Source: Eustoma russellianum (lineage: Eukaryota > Streptophyta > Magnoliopsida > Gentianales > Gentianaceae). From it: DNA of 64,000 nucleotides. Made by a program: the position numbers and the translations under genes. The notes under the pieces are model-generated. The model was given only the letters and a program-made list of their open reading frames with translations, searched no databases and had not been told where the DNA came from. The stretch is from assembly GCA_036186865.1 (NCBI GenBank), contig AP025054.1, forward strand, positions 17,581,455 through 17,645,454, read 5' to 3'. This document shows, one piece after another, positions 56,540 to 64,000 of the stretch; position 1 is the stretch's first letter; every line of letters starts with the position of its first letter.

Positions 56540-58002
56540 TTACCTTTCCTTAAGGTCGGTCCTAGACTTAGACATGCGTTGGTGATCTGCGTGGACCTTA
56601 TGGGGTGGAAGTGCACGCAACTTGTAAAGTTTACAATTCAATTTGAAAGAATAACGATTCAAATATCCATCATATGTTACATGTCTATCAAATTTCCATG
56701 GTCTACCAAGTAAAATATGTTTAGCATGCATTGGTGTAACATCACACATGTCATCTTCTTTATAACTACCAATGCTAAGAGAAATCAAAACTTGCTTACG
56801 GACGCTAATTTCACCACAATCATTTTAACCATGCAAGTTTATAAGGATGCAGATGATTAGTCATAGGCAAATTCAATTTTCTTACCACTCCAATGCTAGC
56901 CACATTCGTACAAGAACCGGAATCAATAATCATGGTGCACACTTTACCATTTATCATGCAATGAATATGGAAAATATTTTCCCGATGTTGTTCATGATCT
57001 TCTAATTTCAGATATGCATTCAAAGCTCTATGCACAACAAGAAACTCCTTAGTGTCAAATTCATCTAATGCGCCTAGATCCTCTTCAGGTTCAATTTCAT
57101 TATCATGCTCAGATTCGTTTTCATGCTCGGACTCAGACATATATTTGTTTGTTTCCTCAATTAACGTGATTCGTTTTGCATTAGGACACTCTTTTCCTAT
57201 GTGACCACGTCCTAGACATTTATAGCATTTAATGTCCCTAAACATGTTTGAGAGATCAGAAGAATTTCCGGTAGGAGCCTTTTGTTGGCCGTGATTATCT
57301 TGCCTTTGTGTGGACTGCACACGGTTGTCCACCCTTTGTGATGCACCTTGGTCACGTGTTTGGCCTCCTGTAGGCCGTGAGCTTCCCGTTCATGAAGGCT
57401 TGCTGGAAAACCTTGATGAAGACTGATTAGTACGATAAGTGGAATTGAAATTGGAGGAACTATGTACCTTTAGTTGGTGTTCAATCTTCTCAGCTATATG
57501 GACCATGGTTGTGAGGTCGAGGTAAGGTTGAAACTCAACATTTTGCGCAATCTCCCAATTTAGTCCAGGTAAGAAACGAGCCTTGGTGGCTTCTTTGGGT
57601 TCCTGCAAGTTAGATCTTTCCAACAAAATTTCTAACTCTTTGTAATACTCGTCTACACTTTTGGAACCTTGTCGTAAGTTTTGCAAACTTATGAAAATAG
57701 AACTCTCATAATTGTTTGGAATAAAACATTGTCTCACTTCAAACTTCATTTCTTCCCAAGTGGCAATTGGCGGTTATCTTGTCTTAGTTCTATTTCAACA
57801 CAAATTTGTCCACCAATTTAGTGCATAACCGGAAAACTCAATAGAAACGTACCTTACTTTTTGTAATTCACTATAGTTGGTACAAGAAAAGATTAGATCC
57901 ACTTTTGTTACCCATTCCAAATATTCTTCCGCATTACTTTTACCATAAAACGTGGGAATATTTATTTTGGTCTTGAGAAAATCGCCATCTTGGGGGAAAA
58001 GG
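56540..58002 (-). pseudogene. Element I gag-protease (broken)
   Basis: Read leftward from K's edge at 58002: capsid core (FLKTKINIPTFYGKSNAEEYLEW, LIFSCTNYSELQKVRYVSIEF), a stop near 57776, RFLPGLNWEIAQNVEF, a frame change near 57390, zinc knuckle CYKCLGRGHIGKEC (near 57215), protease VCTMIIDSGSCTNVAS (near 56930), a stop after PYKLAWLK at 56820, then HILLGRPWKFDRHVTYDG and the linker. The Gag start is off-window beyond K and J. Gag would bind and package RNA and the protease would mature it. Here both are broken. Confidence 0.88.
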
Positions 58003-59002
58003 TGATGCGTGCAACTCGTGGGCTCCAACGATTCCACCTTCCAAACGTCCTTCACAAAGGGTTAGGCACAAGGAAGAAGACTTCCCCTTGCTTCCTTAGT
58101 GATTAAAAACGTGTGGATTAAACGAATGAGCAAGACCAACACTTCAAGATGGTCGTTGATCAGGCAAACCAAAACAGCCCTCCTGGACGGCACCTTTAAG
58201 CAATGGCAACACCTTCAATATGCTCAACTTTGAAGGATCTTAACCTAGGTTTTTAATGCAAAACCAAGAAAACAAAGTATCACACAAAGTGAATGAAATA
58301 TCAAGAATTGTTATTCATCAAAAGGTGAGTTTACAATCAGTCAAAGGGGTCTATTTATAGGCCTAAAAAACGTCCCCCTTCAGCTTGAAATGGCTAGAAA
58401 TAATTCAAATAAAGCTATCTAACAAATGTTTAAATTTGAACTTTGTTTGAAAATTAAAACTAAGATAATTCTAGCTAAAACTTCAAATGTTTGCAAGATG
58501 TTATCTCCACTATGACCAGCCATGTTTGAGGATTGATGGAGTCTTAGAGAAGCTGATTTTGATAAGTAGAATGTGCTTGAACTTGAATTCAAAAAGTTGG
58601 GTGAATTTGAATTCAAGTTGAGTTTGAATTTGAGCTTCTTTGGATTTGTTTCTTGCACATCTTTTCCTTGGTTCCAGCCGTGTATGAGAGGTCCAAGAAG
58701 GTCTTGAAATCTGAATTTGATGATGATAACATGGTTGGAGTTGAATTCAAAAGATGATTGAAGTTTGAATTCAAATTGAGTTTGAATTTGAATTCAAACT
58801 TGGATTCAATTTGAATTGGTTTTTATCTCCATCTTTTTTCTTCAAAAATGGCGTGTGGAAGGCTGAGATGATAGCTGAATCCCTTTTGAACTGTAAGCCT
58901 CAAAGTGGTTGAAACTTGAATTCAAATCATGGTTGAATTTAAATTCAAGTTTATCTTCAAGTTTAAATTCAAGTAAGATGTCATCCTTTAGCTTAAAGTG
59001 GC
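58003..59002 (-). repeat. LTR K, partial (family 1, minus)
   Basis: The forward strand starts TGATGCGTGCAACTCG, the reverse of a family 1 LTR end, immediately against I's gag. It runs through the TATA region (near 58355) and TTGAATTC palindromes to 59002, where J interrupts it. The start and any internal part lie beyond the window. AAAGG at 57998-58002 should be its target duplication. Confidence 0.83.
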
Positions 59003-60505
59003 TGATGCGTGCAACTCGTGGGCTCCAACGATTTCACCTTCCAAATGTCCTTCACAAAGGGTTAGGCACAAGGAAGAAGACTTCCCCTTGCTTCCTTAGT
59101 GATTAAAAACGTGTGGATTAAACGAATGAGCAAGACCAACACTTCAAGATGGTCGTTGACCAGGCAAACCAAAACGGCCCTCCTGGACGACACCTTTAAG
59201 CAATGGCAACACCTTCAATATGCTCAACTTTGAAAGATCTTAACCTAGGTTTTTATTTCAAAACCAAGAAAACAAAGTATCATACAAAGTGAATGAAATA
59301 TCAAGAATTGTTATTCATCAAAAGGTGTCTTTCAAGCGTCCCCCTGAGGCTCTATTTATAGGCTGAACTTGAGCCTTAAAATATCTAGAACTAATTCAAA
59401 ATAAAGCTAGCTAACAATGTTTGAAAATTGAAAATTATTTAAATTCAAAGCTAAAACAAATTCTAGCTAAAACTTCAAATCTTGCAAGACATTATCCTCA
59501 ATGAATCTGGTCATGTTTGGTGATGAAATGGCGTTGGAGGCTTGATCTTGATGTAGATGAGATGGATGTGTTTGACTTCAAAGGCTGGTTGAAGATTGAA
59601 TTCAATTTGAATTTGAACTTGGCTTCAAACTTGAATCTAATCTTTGAATTTTGATCTCTCCTCTTTTGCTCTCCAAATTGGCGTGTAACTATAGAAGATG
59701 GCGTGTGATAAGGTCTACAAGGGTTTGAGATGTTGGATTCAAATGCTGGTTGGAGATTGAGTTTAAATTGAACTTGAACTTGAATTTAAACTTGGATTCA
59801 AATTTGAATTGTCATCTCATCTTTGTTATCCTTCATGTTGGCGTGTAATCATCTTTCTTGTCCTTCATGTTGGCGTGAGAGTGGATGTAGATTAGACTGA
59901 AATCTTCTTGAACTTTAAGTCTCCAATTGATTGAGATTGAATTCAAATTAAGGTTGAATTTTAAATTCAAGCCTAGCTTTGAATTTAAACTCAATTGATC
60001 ATTATCCATTTGCTTCAAACATGGCCGGCCCCCCTTGTGGATAATGGAGATGATTTTGATTTCAACTTGATCAAGAGATTCTATCTTGTACACCTTTGAA
60101 TTCGTCTTAGCATAGACAAACATTCTCTTCAAACATTCTCTTCAAGCATTCTCTTCAAACATTCTCTTTAAACATTCTCTTCAAACATTCTCTTGAAACA
60201 TTCTCTTGAAAATTCTCTTTAAACATTCTCTTGTACCTAATTTACCTACAAAGCAAATACATAAAACTAAGATCACACGACAAAAAATAAAATCCAAAAA
60301 AACAAAGAGTGTAGACGTGCATGCGATACATGCTAAAGTTGAAGGTTCAATGACATGAACCCAAGGAATCTTAGGTTCATCTTGAACATGCTTGTACAAG
60401 AAGGTGGCAACTTGATGACAAAGTTCCTTTGCCCTCCCTCTTGTCATAGGACCTTTGACCTCTTGATGGGGCCCTTGATCCTCATCGGACCCTTGATCCT
60501 CATTA
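59003..60505 (-). repeat. Element J 3' LTR (family 1, minisatellite subtype)
   Basis: 1503 bp. The forward strand begins TGATGCGTGCAACTC. The LTR start, read in reverse, is TAATGAGG, a G-to-A change of the terminal TG. TATAAATA (reverse) is at 59353-59360, the minisatellite at about 60121-60233, and the hairpin near 60100-60119. Confidence 0.9.
60121..60233 (-). repeat. 13-bp minisatellite, element J LTR
   Basis: About nine reverse-strand AGAGAATGTTTGA-type units, the same array as in E. Confidence 0.82.
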
Positions 60506-63500
60506 ATCCCCCCTCCTCAAAAGGATTCGTCCTCGAATCAAAAAGGTCATCGTTGAAAGGGGTGAGGTCAGCAACATTAAAAGTAGGTGAAATTGAACCA
60601 TACCTGTCGGGAAGATCAAGGATGTATGCATTGTCACCTATGCGTTTCAATACTCTAAAAGGTCCATCTCCTCGAGGCAACAATTTTGACTTTCGTTCAT
60701 TGGGAAATCTTTCCTTGCACAAATGTAACCAAACTAAATCTCCAGGTTTAAACACAACTCTTTTCCGATGTTTGTTAGCTCGTCTTTCATAAGCTTTGTT
60801 TTTCTTTTCTAGTTGTGTTTTAACTTGTTCATGCAATTTCGTTATGTTGTCCGCTTTTTGTTTACCATCAAGACTAGAACGTTCATGCACGGGAATAGGA
60901 ATCAAATCAATGGGAGACAAGGGATTAAAGCCATACACGATTTCAAATGGACTATGCAAAGTACCGTGATGGACACTCCTATTATATGTAAATTCGATAT
61001 ATGGTAAACAATCTTCCCAATGTTTAATGTGTTTTTGCAAAATGGCACGCAAAAGTTGAGAAAGAGTACGATTAACGACTTCAGTTTGTCCATCCGTTTG
61101 TGGGTGTGCGGTGGTTGAAAACAACAATTGTGTACCAAGTTTAGCCCACAAAACACGCCAAAAATGACTCAAAAATTTCGTATCTCTATCACTTACAATT
61201 GTACGTGGCATGCCATGCAATCTAACAATTTCTTTGAAGAATAAATCAGCCACATGCGTGGCATCATCAACTTTCCTACATGCAATGAAATGTGCCATTT
61301 TTGAAAATCGATCAACCACAACATAAATGCTATCGCGTCCTCCCCGAGACCTATAAAGTCCTAGCACAAAGTCCATGGAAATGTCAATCCAAGGGGCATC
61401 AGGGACGGGTAAAGGCGTGTAAAGGCCATGTGGTTGGGACTTGGATTTGGCTTGTTTGCAAGTGATGCAACTATCACACAACCTCTCGACGTCTACTCGC
61501 ATGTGGGGCCAATAGAAATGTTCATTAAGGGTCTCAAGGGTTTTGAACACTCCGAAATGACCCATTAAGCCTCCTCCATGGGCTTCTCTAGTCAATGCTT
61601 CTCGTAGGGATGATTGGGGAACGCACAATTTTTGTTCTTTGAAAAGATAACCTTCATGTAAGTAAAATTTCCCAAATGGTGCTCCTTTACATGCCTCGAA
61701 AATGGTGCCAAAGTCATGGCCATTGGGGTACAAGTCCTTAAGTGATTCGAATCCTAAGAAGCGTGAAGATAATGTAGTCACTAACGTGTATCTCCTAGAG
61801 AGGGCATCGACAACTATATTATCTTTTCCTTGTTTGTACTTAATCACGTAAGGGAATTGTTCTATGAACTCTACCCATTTGGCATGTCTTTTGTTCAACT
61901 TTCCCTGCCCTTTAAGATACTTAAGGCTTTCGTGGTCAGTGTGGATCACAAACTCTTTAGGTTGAAGGTAGTGTTGCCAAGTTTGTAAGGATCACACAAG
62001 GGCATAAAGTTCCTTATCATAGGTAGAGTAATTCAGTGCTGCTCCTTTCAATTTTTCACTAAAGTAGGCGATGGGTTTCTTACTTTGGGTCAAAACTGCG
62101 CCTATACCCACTCCACTTGCATCACACTCGATCTCAAAGGTCTCGTCAAAATTTGGTAGTCTAAGTATGGGTGCAGTGGTCAGCCTACGTTTGAGTTCAT
62201 CAAATGCCTGTTGTTGTGGCTCTTCCCACCTAAAAGGCACATCTTTTTTCACAATTTTGTTTAGGGGTGCAGCTATGGAAGAAAAATCTTTGACAAAGCG
62301 TCTATAAAAGCTTGCTAGTCCATAAAAACTGCGAACTTCCCCTACATTCTTAGGTATAGGCCATTCCACAATTGACCTAACCTTTTCCTCATCCATCTCT
62401 ACTCCCTCAGTCGAAATGACAAAGCCTAGAAAAACTACGTGTTCTAAACAAAAAGAGCACTTCTTAAAGTTGGCGTAAAGCTGTTCTTGCTTAAGCTTTT
62501 CAAAAACGGCTCTAATGTGGTCAAGATGATCTTCTATGGTGTGGGAATAGATTAGGATATCATCGAAATAAACAACGACAAAGCATCCTATGAATGCACG
62601 TAAGACTTCATTCATTAGCCTCATAAAGGTACTAGGGGCGTTGGTGAGCCCAAAGGGCATCACTAACCATTCATAGAGCCCAAACTTGGTTTTGAATGCA
62701 GTCTTCCATTCGTCCCCTTCTCTAATGCGTTCCTGGAAGTACCCTTGCTTAAGGTCGATTTTGGTGAAGAATTTGGATCCGTGCAACATGTCTAACATAT
62801 CGTCTAGCCTAGGTATGGGGTACCTATACTTGACGGTAATCTTGTTTATGGCTTGGCAATCGGTACACATTCTCCACGTTCCATCCTTTTTGGGTACTAA
62901 AATGACTGGGACGATAGATGGGCTTAGGCTCTCTCGAATTTGTCCACTAGCTAGGAGCTCCTCTACCTGCCTTTGGATTTCTTTGGTTTCGTCGTGGTTT
63001 GCTCGATAGGCTGGGCGATTGGGTAACACGGCTCCTGGGACAAAGTCGATTTGGTGTTCTATCCCTCTAATGGGTGGTAATCCGGATGGTGGTTCGGAGG
63101 GAAATAGAACTTCATATTCTTGGATAAGGGACGCAACTGAGGTAGGTAAGTTTGGTGGGAGTTCTTCAAGGGCAAGTTGACACGACTTTGGGATGATGAT
63201 GAGGACAGTTTGGTTGTTATAAACCTCTCTTTTCTTTGTGAAATACCCACACTTCTTTTTGGACACGTTGACACTTAGGGACACTACCTCTTTTCCCTTG
63301 CTCTCATGTTTTTTGTTCTCACTTTTCATACACTCCACGAACTTTCTCTCGGCTTCTTTTTCCTTAGGATCGGCTCTAGACTTGGACATGCGTTGGTGAT
63401 CCTCGTGGACTTTGTGTGGTGGAAGTGCATGCAGATTGTACAATTTGCCATTCAATTTGAAGGAATAACGATTCAAATAACCATCATATGTCACATGTCG

Positions 63501-64000
63501 ATCAAATTGCCATGGCCTACCAAGTAAGATATGACTAGCACGCATTGGTGCAACATCACATAAAACATCATCTTTGTAACTACCAATCCTAAGAGAAATC
63601 AAAACTTGTTTACTTACGCTAACTTCACCGCAGTCATTTAGCCATGCAAGTTTGTAAGGGTGCGGATTATTAGTCATAGGCAAATTCAGTTTTCTTACTA
63701 ATTCGATGCTAGCCACATTCGCACAAGAACCGGAATCAATGATCATGGTGCACACTTTACCATTTATCATGCAATGAATATGGAAAATGTTTTCTCTATG
63801 TTGTTCGTGATCATCTAATTTCGGATATGCATTTAAAGCTCTGCACAACAAGAAACTCCTTAGTGTCAAAATCATCTAATGCGCCTAGATCCTCTTCAGG
63901 TTCAATTTCATTATCATGCTCAGACTCGTTTTCATGCTCGGACTCGGACACATTCGTTTGTCTCTTCAATTAACATGATTCTTTTTGCATTAGGACATTC
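60444..64000 (-). pseudogene. Element J gag-pol (nearly intact, broken twice)
   Basis: Read leftward: the acidic end of Gag, then a 2-nt loss near 63842 that shifts frame. Then protease (VCTMIIDSGSCANVAS near 63735), RT (VPVILVPKKDG; MCTDCQAIN with Gln for the usual Arg; YFQERIREG with Glu for Val; YFDDILIYS near 62570) and RNase H (ECDASGVGIG near 62125). A TGA at 61989-61991 replaces the Arg codon of LVRSLQTW. The integrase is open from 61949: HHCC region (EAHGGGLMGHF, CDSCITC), D,D,E motifs (DISMDF, VSDRDTKF, QTEVVN), WLHLCKERFP and FNVADLTPF. With six G in the polypurine tract the frame enters the LTR off-phase and ends KRSKVL at 60444, so the conserved tail is lost. Confidence 0.92.
60506..60539 (-). 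promoter_or_regulatory. Element J pre-LTR palindrome and polypurine tract
   Basis: Forward strand GATTCG-TCCT-CGAATC (60524-60539), 18 nt from the LTR, with a six-G run. Confidence 0.78.

Larger units (their letters stand above)
37158..58002 (-). mobile_element. Element I, family 1 element with ORF X replacing RT/RNase H/integrase
   Basis: Read right to left: gag (from 58002 down), protease, ORF X, a short integrase tail, palindrome and polypurine tract (55505-55538), then a 3' LTR (55504 down to 37158) split by H. The 5' end lies beyond K and J, off-window. It is non-autonomous, since no RT, RNase H or integrase core is present. L's CAAAG at 37153-37157 should be the target duplication, but its partner is off-window. 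Confidence 0.85.
59003..64000 (-). mobile_element. Element J, family 1 Gypsy/CRM-like retrotransposon (partial)
   Basis: Minus-strand element inserted in LTR K. The 3' LTR (59003-60505) and most of Gag-Pol are present; the 5' end is off-window. GTGGC at 58998-59002 is the expected target duplication. It is of the same subtype as E, with minisatellite and ATGCTA hairpin loop, and its lesions are few. Confidence 0.9.

Noticed and set aside
57795..58055. An 86-codon minus-strand frame
   Set aside because: The first residues are LTR K sequence joined to I's gag at 58002/58003.

Overview
The window is plant nuclear heterochromatin made wholly of LTR retrotransposons; I see no host gene, tRNA or rRNA. 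Every element is Ty3/Gypsy, with the domain order Gag, protease, RT, RNase H, integrase. Several points fit the CRM (centromere-associated) chromovirus branch: LTRs begin TGATGA and end CA, the primer binding site matches initiator tRNA-Met (TGGTATCAGAGC), and one Gag-Pol frame runs past the polypurine tract into the 3' LTR, whose first ~65 codons carry a GP(I/L/M)TR tail. This suggests a (peri)centromeric site in a flowering plant. The species cannot be named from the sequence.

The window is a nest of insertions, most of them resolved by 5-bp target duplications (TSD). I name the elements A to L. Left nest: G (minus, remnant) is interrupted by A (+, left end off-window). A's 3' LTR holds B (2708-34155, TSD TCCTC). 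B holds C (7821-13950, GTTAG) in gag and E (16200-34141, GTGAT) in its 3' LTR. E holds D (19867-28447, AAACG) in gag. Right nest: G's leader holds LTR L (+). L holds I (minus, from 37158). I's 3' LTR holds H (38220-55163, ATAAC), and H's 3' LTR holds F (45795-54611, TTATG). I's gag holds LTR K (minus, from 58003), and K holds J (minus, from 59003 to beyond the window). Both nests are five layers deep.

There are five LTR families: family 1 (A, E, G/I/J/K/L; starts TGATGAGGATC), family 2 (B), family 3 (C), family 4 (H, F) and family 5 (D). Only D has an intact 1655-residue Gag-Pol with all catalytic residues. Its LTRs differ at about six places by eye, so it is the youngest insertion and a plausible autonomous source. 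B, E, F, H and J are pseudogenes.

The most unusual content is a pol-replacing open frame, here called ORF X, in two elements of different LTR families. In C it follows a diverged Gag. In I it follows Gag-protease in the same frame. It is acidic and ends in hydrophobic segments beside a repeated HPKHxRKR-like motif. I know of no named family for it. The families also share leader and pre-LTR nucleotide structures: a 13-nt stem-loop before gag, a tandem hairpin pair, and a GATTCG/CGAATC palindrome a fixed 18-19 nt before the 3' LTR. These look like packaging or priming signals that non-autonomous members keep so they can be mobilised in trans.
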